Below are positions 36,901 to 44,200 of a stretch of 64,000 nt of DNA, piece after piece. The notes beneath the pieces were generated by a model. It was not told the origin of the DNA, ran no database searches, and saw only the letters and a list, made by a program, of their open reading frames with translations. Source of the DNA: Amoebophrya sp. A120 (lineage: Eukaryota; Sar; Dinophyceae; Syndiniales; Amoebophryaceae). The translations under genes were made by a program, and so were the position numbers. Position 1 is the stretch's first letter; each line of letters begins with the position of its first letter. The stretch spans positions 2,180,167-2,244,166 of the forward strand of contig CAJINV010000010.1 of the NCBI GenBank assembly GCA_905178155.1, in the 5' to 3' direction.

Positions 36901-37394
36901 TCCCTTCTTTGTCTTTTGCCATTCGTGTTGCATTACACATTCATGTAACAGTTGAGAATGTAAGGTTTGAGAACTCCATAGACGAGCCGGCCGCGTTGGG
37001 GTCGCGGTCCCGGGCGGCAGCGGCCTTTTCGCGGACCTTCTTGCCGAACTTGTATTAGAATGAAAAGTCCCCCCTCCCCATATCAAAACGGAAATCTGTG
37101 ATGCAGATTTGTTGTCACAAATCAGCTTTGTCATGCTACACGGGAAAAGATGCGGACTGTAGTGCTGGGTGGCGTGGGGAAGCCTTGCATCTTCAGTATG
37201 ATAGGAGGCAGCTGAGAATGGGAAACAGCATGACAAATTGCCTGCAAACGAGGCCACGACTGCGGCTCTTGGCCTTCTAGCATGACAAGTCGATTTGTGA
37301 CCTCAAACACAGCATCACAAATTTCGTTTTCAATATGGGGAGGGGGGATTTTTCCTTTCGATAACTTGGTCAGGTTCTTCTGCAGGTTTTTCAT
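18961..37394 (-). CDS. Giant coiled-coil protein, about 3,550 residues, 26 introners
   Basis: Starts at ATG 37394 (MKNLQKNLTKFGKKVREKAA after splicing) and ends at 18961 (...SGRRKSMDHF). The first 80 residues are basic, then Pro/Gly/Ser-rich (SRPGSRPGSRPASVFGDDDE). About 80-1,100 is nearly continuous coiled coil (NATHLEEIKNLTAKFEAEKV, EKEFSEKMQAAERKHELATA, ELQQLKEQLESVKQQNQNFS). Low-complexity stretches alternate with further coils near 1,500-1,750 and 2,480-2,720 (QLNEIREQEVEAKSQELQVA). The last 800 residues are Gln/Ser/Gly/Pro-rich. Besides the introners, introns near 24489-24621, 29011-29187, 35216-35552 and 36091-36272 have GT-AG borders. Joins read in frame at every introner I translated. 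A role as a long cytoskeletal or membrane-tethering scaffold would fit but is inference; no GRIP, kinesin or myosin domain is seen. One gene is the simplest reading; two adjacent genes cannot be excluded. Confidence 0.72.
19930..20139. mobile_element. Introner element, family F9
   Basis: 210 bp. Ends TATCCCACGAAAAAACTG and CAGTTTTTTCTTGCGATA, with CTGTTTCACTGTGA / TCACAGTGAAACAG inverted. Duplication CCCGA at 19925-19929 and 20140-20144. It separates ...SSRQTPSG from GTSTGGRTLL. This is the only member of its family in the window. Confidence 0.9.
22000..22284. mobile_element. Introner element, F3-like
   Basis: About 285 bp. Left end TATGTATGAAAGTACACAAC, right end GTTGTGCACCTTCGTA, weakly inverted. 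Duplication not conserved. Removal reads ELLAAARVEEIENEYLQAME in frame across a coiled coil. Confidence 0.7.
22670..23345. repeat. Nested element with CCAAGGGAGT inverted ends
   Basis: Inside the 22518-23489 introner. Left arm has CCAAGGGAGTCAAGGGAGTA; right arm has TACTCCCTTGGCTCCCTTG and ACTCCCTTCGG. The interior also holds several copies of GTGGCCACTT and GAAGTGGC. No coding frame is credible. Boundaries are approximate. Confidence 0.6.
23354..23420. repeat. 67-bp near-perfect palindrome
   Basis: Arms AATTAGCATTTGC + AACCTCGCGTCTACTTAAC and their complement around a TG centre, with one mismatched pair. It could form a stable hairpin or cruciform. It lies between the nested insertion and the right end of the host introner. 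Confidence 0.85.
23603..23761. mobile_element. Introner element F1
   Basis: 159 bp. Ends TATGCACTGCAAAAGTATCG and CGATACTTTTGCACAGGATA; duplication TTCCA at 23598-23602 and 23762-23766. Removal reads SQELQVALEELQVRNEEIEK in frame. Confidence 0.93.
23830..23979. mobile_element. Introner element F1
   Basis: 150 bp. Ends TATCCTGTGCAAAAGTATCG and CGATACTTTTGCAGTGCATA; flanks CTGCT and TTGCT (4 of 5). Removal reads QSLQIQQQLNEIREQ. Confidence 0.9.
24716..25001. mobile_element. Introner element, family F5
   Basis: 286 bp. Left TATCCTATGTAAAAACGCCC, right CTGGGGTGGGGACGTTTTTA then ATTACGATA; flanks ATACG and ATAAG (4 of 5). Same family as the CDC48 copy at 430 but in the opposite orientation: here GATGGGGAATCGGCTAGACA lies near the left end, and its complement lies near the right end there. 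Confidence 0.88.
27956..28207. mobile_element. Introner element, family F2, 252 bp
   Basis: Ends carry AAAATGTCTGGGTCTGGAA and TTCCAGACCCAGACATTT; duplication TGCCA at 27951-27955 and 28208-28212. Nearly identical inside to 33176-33427 and, inverted, to 58848-59099 and 60867-61118. Confidence 0.94.
28709..28848. mobile_element. Introner element F1
   Basis: 140 bp, the shortest complete copy. Left TATGAACTGCAAAAGTATCG, right CGATATCTTTGCACAGGATA; duplication TGAAG at 28704-28708 and 28849-28853. Confidence 0.92.
29672..29817. mobile_element. Introner element F1
   Basis: 146 bp. Left TATGCGTTGCAAAAGTATCG, right CGATACTTTTGTACAGGATA; flanks TTCAC and TTCGC (4 of 5). Removal reads LSVKSEKELLVKENAKMEEK. 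Confidence 0.91.
30628..30917. mobile_element. Introner element, family F10
   Basis: 290 bp. Left TATCAAGTGCAAAAGATATG with GTAGTCTGGGTG, right CCCAGATCTTCGATACTATT then TGCGAATGCATA. Duplication TCCTC at 30623-30627 and 30918-30922. The ends are a diverged relative of F2. Confidence 0.88.
31030..31193. mobile_element. Introner element F1
   Basis: 164 bp. Left TATGAATCGCAAAAGTATCG, right CGATACTTTTGCACAGGATA; duplication CTGCA at 31025-31029 and 31194-31198. Confidence 0.92.
31290..31553. mobile_element. Introner element F2
   Basis: 264 bp. Left ATATGTCTGGGTCTGGAAGG, right CTTCCAGACCCAGAATTTTT; flanks TGGCT and TGGTT (4 of 5). Its interior resembles 57456-57720 (CTTGACCAA / CGACCAAGTT region), a sub-family distinct from the 252-bp copies. 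Confidence 0.9.
31613..31928. mobile_element. Introner element, family F4
   Basis: 316 bp. Left TATCAAAGTGAAAAAAGCCC + CCACCCCATA, right TATGGAGAGGGGGGGTTTCA; duplication TGCTC at 31608-31612 and 31929-31933. Confidence 0.9.
32142..32290. mobile_element. Introner element F1
   Basis: 149 bp. Left TATCCAGTGCAAAAGTATCG, right CGATACTTTTGCAGTGCATA; flanks GTTCC and GCTCC (4 of 5). Confidence 0.91.
32482..32800. mobile_element. Introner element, family F7
   Basis: 319 bp. Left TATGGATCTGTCAGGATCG + AAATCGACAAAGTTGAAATC; right CAACTTTAACGATTTCAACA + ATCCTGACGCTTCCATA. Flanks CGTGA and CTTGA (3 of 5). Confidence 0.85.
32881..33116. mobile_element. Introner element, family F3
   Basis: 236 bp. Left TATGACAGTGCACAACTCCC, right GGGGGTTATGCACTCTCATA; flanks GTAAG and GTGAG (4 of 5). 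Confidence 0.89.
33176..33427. mobile_element. Introner element F2, 252 bp
   Basis: Same length, orientation and almost the same sequence as 27956-28207. Duplication GCTGC at 33171-33175 and 33428-33432. Confidence 0.95.
33614..33769. mobile_element. Introner element F2, short form
   Basis: 156 bp. Left ACGTCTGGGTCTGGAAACTT, right TTCGAGACCCAGACATATTT; ends TAT and GTA. Duplication CACCT at 33609-33613 and 33770-33774. Removal reads KFEAEKVLIGKEMEEKFERK. Confidence 0.92.
33795..34068. mobile_element. Introner element F2
   Basis: 274 bp. Left AAGATGTCTGGGTCTGGAAG, right CTTCCAGAGGACCCAGACAT. Duplication TCGCG at 33790-33794 and 34069-34073. Only 25 bases separate it from the next element at 33614-33769, leaving a micro-exon that reads through as AKFEAEKV. 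Confidence 0.93.
34137..34399. mobile_element. Introner element F2
   Basis: 263 bp. Left AAATATGTCTGTGTCTGGAA, right CTTCCAGACCCAGACATATT. Flanked by AAAAA on both sides (34132-34136, 34400-34404). Its interior is related to 33795-34068. Confidence 0.91.
34478..34711. mobile_element. Introner element, family F3
   Basis: 234 bp. Left TATGAATGTGCACAACTCCC, right GTTGTGCACTCTCATA after a G-run; duplication TTTTG at 34473-34477 and 34712-34716. Confidence 0.93.
34775..34933. mobile_element. Introner element F1
   Basis: 159 bp. Left CATGCATTGCAAAAGTAAGT (first base T to C, and the arm is diverged), right CGATACTTTTGCAATGCATA; duplication TCGGT at 34770-34774 and 34934-34938. Confidence 0.9.
35631..35872. 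mobile_element. Introner element, family F8
   Basis: 242 bp. Left TATCGCGAGAAATAAAACCT + GTCTCAGTCTCA, right TGAGACTGAGACAGTTTTTT + CGTGCGCTA. No duplication found, so the boundaries may be off by a few bases. Only member in the window. Confidence 0.8.
36341..36660. mobile_element. Introner element, family F7
   Basis: 320 bp. Left arm GTCACGTTGGAAAACGACAA + AGTTATAGCTGAAAT, right arm ATTTCAACTTTGTCGAAG + ATTTTTTCGAACCTGAC. Ends TAT and CTA. Duplication GGAAG at 36336-36340 and 36661-36665. Removal reads GDDDEADTSPGGGPGSPTVP. Confidence 0.9.
36739..36980. mobile_element. Introner element, family F6
   Basis: 242 bp. Left AAACGTTACATTCTCAACTG + TTACA, right TGTAACAGTTGAGAATGTAA. Duplication GACGA at 36734-36738 and 36981-36985. 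Removal reads NAAGSSSRPGSRPGSRP. Confidence 0.93.
37053..37363. mobile_element. Introner element, family F4
   Basis: 311 bp. Left arm TGAAAAGTCCCCCCTCCCCA, right arm TATGGGGAGGGGGGATTTTT. Duplication ACTTG at 37048-37052 and 37364-37368. It lies ten codons after the start of the giant gene; removal reads MKNLQKNLTKFGKKVREK. Confidence 0.93.
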
Positions 37395-37399
37395 GGTCG

Positions 37400-39115
37400 T
37401 GACAGCGACGGGAACGGTAGCGACGGTCGCGCTTGCGGAAAAACAAGCAACCGGTCGTGACTTCTACGGCGCTTCCGCTTGCGTCGTCGCGGTTTCAACG
37501 AACAGTTCGCAGCCGGTGCTTATTCATTGACGGGTCACGACGCCAACCCGCAGAACGACTGGCAGGGCTGTCGCCAACTTCCATTTCTTCAGTCCTCTCT
37601 CCTGCAGCCCGTCGCCCGACCGCCGCTTTTTACTACCATGATGTCCTCCGCCACTCCCGCAACTGGAGACCAGCGCAACCCGCGTGGCGCATGGGATGAA
37701 GCTTGTTCCTACAACGGCGAGGGGGGACGGAGGGTCTCGTTGATCAAGAAGTCCTCCTCCGCGGGCTCAGCACCAAGTAGAAGAGTCATAGTACGTTCAT
37801 CCCTTCCTCGCGGCGCGTGCGCGCTTTCTCCTTCATCATGATTTGCTTTTCCAGCACTATGATTACCTTTCTAAAAATGCAGCGACATTGTGCATCGTCT
37901 CCTCGTGTGTGTCAGCAACAAAAAAACGAATAGGAAATGGCCATCGTAGATGACACAGTAAGTCGCTGGGCATGTTGTACTAACTCAGCATAATGACGTG
38001 TCAAGTAGAAGCCTTTATTCCGTGCGATTCAAACATTGAGGACCAAAGTAAAAGTTGCGAGCACCAGTCATTCATATCTTCTCCCTCGCAATTTATACTA
38101 GGCATACTTAATCATGTGGTCGTCAGTCTCAGTGTTTATCTTTATTGCATTCTTCGATATATCTTCTGATCTTGCGAAGGTTCCGACCGAAGAACTGCCT
38201 GACGATGACGAACGCAGATCATATCTGCACGGATTTCTCACCGGGACCGATCACAAGAAAACAAGAAAACCACACGAAAACAAATAAAACCAGAACTGCC
38301 ATTAGACCACGAAGAAAGCAATTTGTAATGTAGTACCTTTTCTAAAATGACCACAATCTAGGCCGCTATGCTCGTCGTCGACATCGATAATTCATCGGAA
38401 AGAAACCAGTCGACACTCGTCGGAAAAACACGGAACAACCATTAGACTCTCTCTGGCTGCAGTGTCTACTAACTAGCCGCAGAAACCATATAGATTCTGC
38501 GAATCCAGCACAGACTTTTTGGTTTTCTGAATCCAACTTGCAATGGTACATTGTGAAAAAATTTGCGTCGCCCAAATATCACAAATAGTTAAAGCTAAAG
38601 CCTTCCCCTTCGCATATAAAAATGCGTCTCGTAATGTGCGTTGCAGGCTGATACTTTACTTGGCTTTGCAAGCAAGCTGCAGGCTATGCAGTCGAGTGTG
38701 ATTTAGTGGTTGAGTACTAGTAGAGATACATCTTTTATGCTGTATGTTAGTGATAGAGTACCATGCTGTGGAGCTGTATGGGCATTATGGTAGACAGCAT
38801 GCGGTGAAGCAGGATATGCATTTTGTGTTTAGTTGTAGTAGGCTTGTACTAGGCTATAGTGGAACTACACTCAGAGCACGGCTACGGAAAAGTCGAAAAA
38901 GGAGGAGGACCAGTAAAAAGAAAGGGCACGCGGGAGGCACTATCTCAAATAGAACAGCAACAGGCTATGTTTTTCTAGTTAAAGTACAAGCTGTTCTTCT
39001 TCTTGACATCTAGAAACAGGGGACGAAAATCAAAGTGCTACCGGGTACCTATGCCTGTTGGCAAATATGCTTGTAGATTTCTTGTGCGTGTGCGCTTTTC
39101 TATTTCTGATATAGT
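37400..39115. other. Intergenic stretch, no supported gene
   Basis: Presumed 5' flank of the giant gene. The minus frame is open upstream of ATG 37394, so a longer N-terminus is possible. Plus-strand frames around 37430-37840 overlap one another and carry no domain. The rest is AT-rich without recognised features. Confidence 0.4.
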
Positions 39116-39120
39116 GCCGT

Positions 39121-39388
39121 ATTTTTTTTTTGTGTTTTCCTCATATCTATTTTTTTGTGTTTTTCTCATATTTATATATTTTTTTGCGTTTTTCTCATAT
39201 GTAATTTTTTTGCGTTTTTCTCATATGTAATTTTTTTGTGTTTTTCTCATATGTAATTTTTTTGTGTTTTTCTCATATGTAATTTTTTTGCGTTTTTCTC
39301 ATACGTATATTTTTTGCGTTTTTCTCAAATATATTTTTTTTTTTTGCGTTTTTCTCAAATGTATTTTTTTGCGTTTTTTCCATATGTA
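39121..39388. repeat. AT-rich minisatellite, about 25-bp unit
   Basis: About eleven tandem copies of TTTTTTTGCGTTTTTCTCAT + ATGTAA variants (TGTG or TGCG at one position). Low-complexity poly-T spacers vary in length. No coding potential. Confidence 0.9.
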
Positions 39389-39684
39389 AAAATGTTGAAA
39401 TAGCATAGAGGTGATGTACGGGAAGCGTTGCACCAAGAAAAGCACAACCGCCAGGGCGGGTGGCTCTTTCCGTTCGTGCCTGTCGCGGAGGACATTCATC
39501 AGCTAGTCCTAGTTCGTAGTAATGCTATAGAAAAAGTGGTTATTTTATTTGCTTGTTGCTCTCTATATTAGGTTTAAAGTTGTTTGCGTTTTTTAATTGC
39601 ACTCAGGGCTCCTATCGATAGCGTCTGAATTCCCTCCTGTCGACTCCGCAGTGCCTGCGCCAGGTACTTTGTGGCCTGCGTTGT

Positions 39685-40663
39685 TTACGCATCGTCGAAG
39701 AATGCGGCGCAGTCCGACACGGGGTCGTTGGACATTCCGCAACAACCGGGGCACCCGTCCACTTTATTTTTATTCGCCTCATCTCTGTGTATGAGAGTAC
39801 ATAACTCCCCCTCCCAGTCCCCCGCATTTGTGCTATTGCATCAACAGCACTACAAACACCCGCACCTGTGGAGCCTGTGCTTGACAAGTTCATGCGCGTA
39901 ATCTAGTACTGTTTGGGATTCCGGAATCTGTCATGCGAACAGTACCACAGAGCAATGGCAAGGCTTGGATTATTTGGTATTTTGCATGACAAATGAGGGG
40001 GAGAGGGGGGGTTGTGCACTCTCATAGGAAGCCATGGCGGTATACAGTGCGTGTCACACTCCTCCTTATGGCCTTCTCAAACGTTACACTCTCAACTGTT
40101 ACACGAATCTGTAAAGTAATGCAAGAATAGCAAAAGTGAAGGGGGGAAGGCAAAGGTTGCCCCTTTTGCATTACAGGTTTGGAGCAGTAGATTATAATAT
40201 ACTTCTGTCTAGCGCGTCGAGCACTTGTCATGCGAAGCAGGTTGATCATGTTCATGTCGATGTTGGTGCCAATTTTGCACCATGAAAAATTCATGTAACT
40301 ACAGTTGAGAGTGTAACGCTTGAGAGTCCCATACTCCTTTCGACGATTTTGTAACGCTTGAGAGTCCTTCGACGATTTTGTACACGGATTTTTGTGAAAA
40401 CCTCCAGTGCGCGAGCAACATTCGACGCAGTATTTTCCTGCAAGTTCAGCTTGCGAGGGATCAAACGAGTTTGCACACGATTGCGTGCAGTCGAAAGAAC
40501 TTTCCATGAACCCGGTCGGCGTCGTTTCCTTTCCGGCCCAGAAGTGCGTTGTCGTCAACATGCGCCCCTTCTTCTTCGTGTTCGCCGCGGAGACGACGTT
40601 CTTTCCCCCTCCCCCGCCCAGGGGAATCATGGCGGTCGCGACGAGGGTGGTCTTCTTCAACAT
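39685..40663 (-). CDS. Cysteine-rich small protein, possibly secreted
   Basis: Start taken at ATG 40663 (MLKKTTLVATAMIPLGGGGG); the frame is open a further 12 codons upstream to the retrotransposon border. Exon 1 gives SSFDCTQSCANSFDPSQAEL and GKYCVECCSRTGGFHKNPCT. Exon 2 (about 40066-40027) gives KEECDTHCIPPWL. Exon 3 (about 39789-39685) can give RDEANKNKVDGCPGCCGMSN and DPVSDCAAFFDDA. Repeated CxxxC and CC patterns suggest a disulphide-rich or metal-binding fold. The N-terminus has a short hydrophobic run but is a weak signal peptide. The join to exon 3 is uncertain because the flanks of the second introner do not match. No family recognised. Confidence 0.5.
39790..40026. mobile_element. 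Introner element, family F3
   Basis: 237 bp. Left TATGAGAGTACATAACTCCC, right GGGTTGTGCACTCTCATA. The flanks CTGTG and GGAAG do not match, so the duplication is lost or a flank has been altered. Confidence 0.85.
40067..40333. mobile_element. Introner element, family F6
   Basis: 267 bp. Left AAACGTTACACTCTCAACTG + TTACA, right CAGTTGAGAGTGTAACGCTT. Duplication CTCCT at 40062-40066 and 40334-40338. Removal reads QNRRKEECDTHCIPPW. Its right end has been partly copied into the adjoining exon (see 40339-40382). Confidence 0.9.
40339..40382. repeat. 29-bp exon duplication containing introner-end sequence
   Basis: The word CGACGATTTTGTA occurs twice here, separated by ACGCTTGAGAGTCC, which copies the right end of the F6 introner just outside. 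The copy is read as coding sequence (KDSQALQNRRKE on the minus strand). The unit is 29 bp and not a multiple of three. Confidence 0.75.
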
Positions 40664-40698
40664 CTTGTGTTTTACTTTCGCCGCAAGGATGAAAGCTT

Positions 40699-41085
40699 TA
40701 TAAATAATTATAACATTCTTCAAACGCTACGCATTGCACGACGCGAACACCTCCCTTCGAGAACCTTCAACTTCTCTCAGACGCTGCATTGATCTTTCGG
40801 TGTTCGTAATGTTTTGACGTGGTAAACCGTATTTACCTGGGACAAAATTATTGTTGTGCAAGCAAAGCGCTGCGCATCATTGTTCCATGCGAAAACTGGA
40901 TCACGTAGGCGCGTTTCCGCTACCAGATCGGATTTCGCAAGAGCTCAAAGAGCCTGTTCACCTGGTACAAAAGGGGGACAGCAAGAAAGCAAACATAGTG
41001 CATCTAGGGGTGCTAGTTGTACTTGAAAAGGCGTGGCGAGCCTGCTAGGCGCGGGCTTCGCTCTTTTAAAGTGCGACAAAGATTC
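40699..41085. repeat. Split direct repeat A1
   Basis: 387 bp, 386 identical to A2. Begins TATAAATAATTATAACATTC and ends GCGACAAAGATTC. It contains a 65-codon plus-strand frame at 40851-41048 that is duplicated in A2, not thought to be a gene. It forms the element's 3' end relative to the ORFs. Confidence 0.95.
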
Positions 41086-41278
41086 GAGTATGTGAATAAA
41101 CAACTAAGAGTGACTGCTATTTGTGTTGTAAGAAAAAAGCAAAAAACAAAAAGAAGTAGAAGTATGTAATGCAAAACAAAGGGCATGTAACTGCAAAAAA
41201 ATACAAAAAAGAATGAAGACTTAGTTTGGCAAAAAAGGAAAGAGAGATCAAAAAAGCCATAAAGTAGGTCACACTCGA

Positions 41279-44200
41279 CTACGCCCCTGCGTATGCAGGC
41301 AACGTAATCTCAGGCTCTTCCACGTCAATAAGGTTAGGGGAATTCGCATGAACTCCCCACAAATGTGGATTTTGCAACTGCTGGTTGGAAAGCTCATGCA
41401 TATTTGTGTGTGGAAAAGCTTCCCTCAAACGATGCTCAATCGAAGGCCTGGTGAGCAAATCCGCGATGTTGTGCGCGGAGCACAACCAAGCAAAGTAGAA
41501 TTGGCAATCGAGCTGGCGCGCCAACAAGTGAAAACTAACACTAAGGCGCTGGACGAGGATGTTGCGACTGTTGTTGCGTCCAAGATTGAAGCATGCACCA
41601 AGATTGTCGCAGTGAATAATGACCATTTTTCCTTTGAGCTGGTCACGAAAGTACTCGACAGCTATACGAGCTGCAAGTACCTCCAACACCGCAATACAAA
41701 AACTGCCTTTGGCAGAAGGGTCATCACCATCAATCCGACACTGCGGTGGCACCTGAGTAAGGTGTGCTTTGAAAGCCCCATGAGTGTGGGTGCCTACCAG
41801 AAAACCACCAACACGCAACTGAAACTCCTCAAAACCATCGAACACGCCTTCCTGGATACGGCGCGCCACGTCCGGGAAATTCTCGCCCGACGCATCCGTG
41901 TACAGGTGCACGATCTGCCGGTCGATATTCTGGCGAGAAATCGGAATCGGTTCCATCCGCTCCGCCACCGCGGTAGCAAGACGAGCTTGGGTTTCCAATC
42001 CACGCCTGTTCTTCGGGCGCTTGACGAGGCGGGGAAATTCCGACTCCGTACACCAAACGTTGAAACCGCGGGCCAGGTAGGACAGGTGGTTCGACATTTG
42101 GGTGATGTGCCGAAACAAACCCGCGAACGACTGGATTGTGCGAAGCTGCAATTTGGTCTTCATCTCCTCCAAGAAGCGGTCGCGCAAGCCCCGAAGTTTG
42201 ATGATCTTGACTTCTGGGACCACCAAGAAAACTGTGGCAATTTTCAAATTCAGGTCGTAGCCCAAACCCAGTACCACGATCAGCTTCTGGATGTTTTGCG
42301 ACTCTTTCTTGGGGAAAGATTGTCGCCATCCCGACAATTCTAACCAGAGGTCAAGGAGACGTTCATCCGAGTCGCACAATTCTGGTCGCGAAAGCCCGTG
42401 GATATCGTCTATGAAGAGCAACACGAGCAGGAACAAGTCGCAGCAGAACACAAGCTGGAACAGCTCGGAAATTGAGACGCATTGCATAACCGAGGCCAAC
42501 GATCCGAACAAACAGCAATCCGAAGAGAACAAGACGTAGTCACGCTCTTCTCCCTCCTGAGTTTGCTGGTTTGTAGCGGAGTGCTCGGATGCCCGGGGCG
42601 TTGATTGCTTCTTTCCTTTCTGCCGCCGTTTTCCCTTGGCTTTGTTACTGGGCTTGCTCGCAATGGTGGCTTCGGAACCGGGTGTGTGCACCATGCCGGA
42701 AAACTGCTGAGCCTTTGGCGCGGACGACGCTGCCGCAGGTGTAGTTTCATGCTCGCGGGCCTCCGACTCTGCTGACGAAGAGGATGAAGGCGCTGCTAAT
42801 TCCTTCTTGTTCTTGGGGAGCCGGAATGGTAGCGGGACCCAGATACAATTGGAAAGGGGATCGTCAATGGCACACTGGTAATAGAAGGACTTGAGGTCCC
42901 TCTTCCAACCGGTCGGGCAGAAGGAGAAGTTGTCGTCTTTGACTTTGTGGTGGTGGAAATGCAGGGACGTAGCAAGCACGTTCTTGTGGGCGTCGAAGTT
43001 CTCTCGAAGTTGCTTTTCCGTAGCCACGTCGCCCATGATCGTAGACTTCCACTTGAACTGCGACGGGGACGCAACGCATGAAGACATGCACCGCTCGATC
43101 AAGGAGACCGTGGAACGCACGCCAATGAGACGCATTTTTTCTTGGGCGATAAGACGTTTATTGTTGCGTCTGAGGTCTATACAAGACCTCGGTTTTTCGC
43201 TTGGGTTGCTCGGCTCTCCAAACGCATCTTTTTCCTTGTAAACAGGAAAGGCCTTAGCGGCGACATAAGGCGTCTTGTTTTGGACGAGCGTGTTGACGTC
43301 CTGGCGGTGCCAAAACCCTTTTTCCTCCATGGCAATGGCGTCTTCGTACATGAGCTGGACTTCTTTTTGTTTAGCCCAGTGGTGCGACGGGGCCGAAGGG
43401 TAGTCGCGGACAGGTGTAGCATGCGCTTCGGAAAGCTGTTGGCTCACTTCGTCCACTGCCAGGTGCTGCCAGAAACCGGACATCGGGATGACGTCATCTT
43501 TCGAACAAAAACCATCCATCAGGTGCTGCAAAAGCGCAAGGATCTCTTGTTCCCGATCACGGAGGTGGACCGCTGCTTGCAGGGCGCGACGCACACCAGC
43601 CTGGAAGAACAGAAAATTCTTGCCCTCGTAGAGTTTTTTGCAGTGCGGCTTCATTTTTTTGTGCAGGGCTTTTTCTTCTGCACGAAAGGTGAACTCATCA
43701 TGTAAAAGCTGACGAGCTCGAGCCCGATTCTTGTCCAGCAGCTGATGCGGGTAGAACAACTTTTGGTATTCTGCTGCGAAACCCGTGACCTGGAGGTACT
43801 CCGCATGGAGTCCGAAATCGCGAGAGACGTCCATGTTGATCCGGTGCCGCAAGTCACTAGCGGAAAGGCCGCTGCTCGAGGCTGCACTCGAACCGGACGA
43901 GCTACTAGCGAGGGCCGCGTCTGCGGGGAGCAATTCGTAAATCGGTTTGTCTGCGATAGCATCAGAAGCTGGTGCTGAGCCTTGGAATTTGATAAACCGA
44001 TTGAATTCCGGCGTTTCCATCACGTTTTGGTTCCATACCGGAGCGAATTCGGCTTCCGGATCCTGGTTGCACAGCACGTGTTTCCGCAAGTCATGGGTGC
44101 CTGGTTCCATAATAGCCATCGAAACAGTTCTGCCCGGGAGCGTCTGCTGTTGGTGCGAAGTTTCCACTTTCGCTTTCGACGAAGACGGCGAATTAGCGAC

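Noticed and set aside
37433-37841. Plus-strand frames upstream of the giant gene
   Set aside because: Two overlapping frames with no domain; probably 5' flanking DNA of the minus-strand gene.
39121-39388. Regular repeats as a CRISPR array
   Set aside because: Units are contiguous AT-rich minisatellite copies without unique spacers, in a eukaryotic context.
40851-41048. 65-codon frame repeated identically at 50524-50721
   Set aside because: Duplicated only because it lies in repeats A1 and A2; on the strand opposite to the element's genes.
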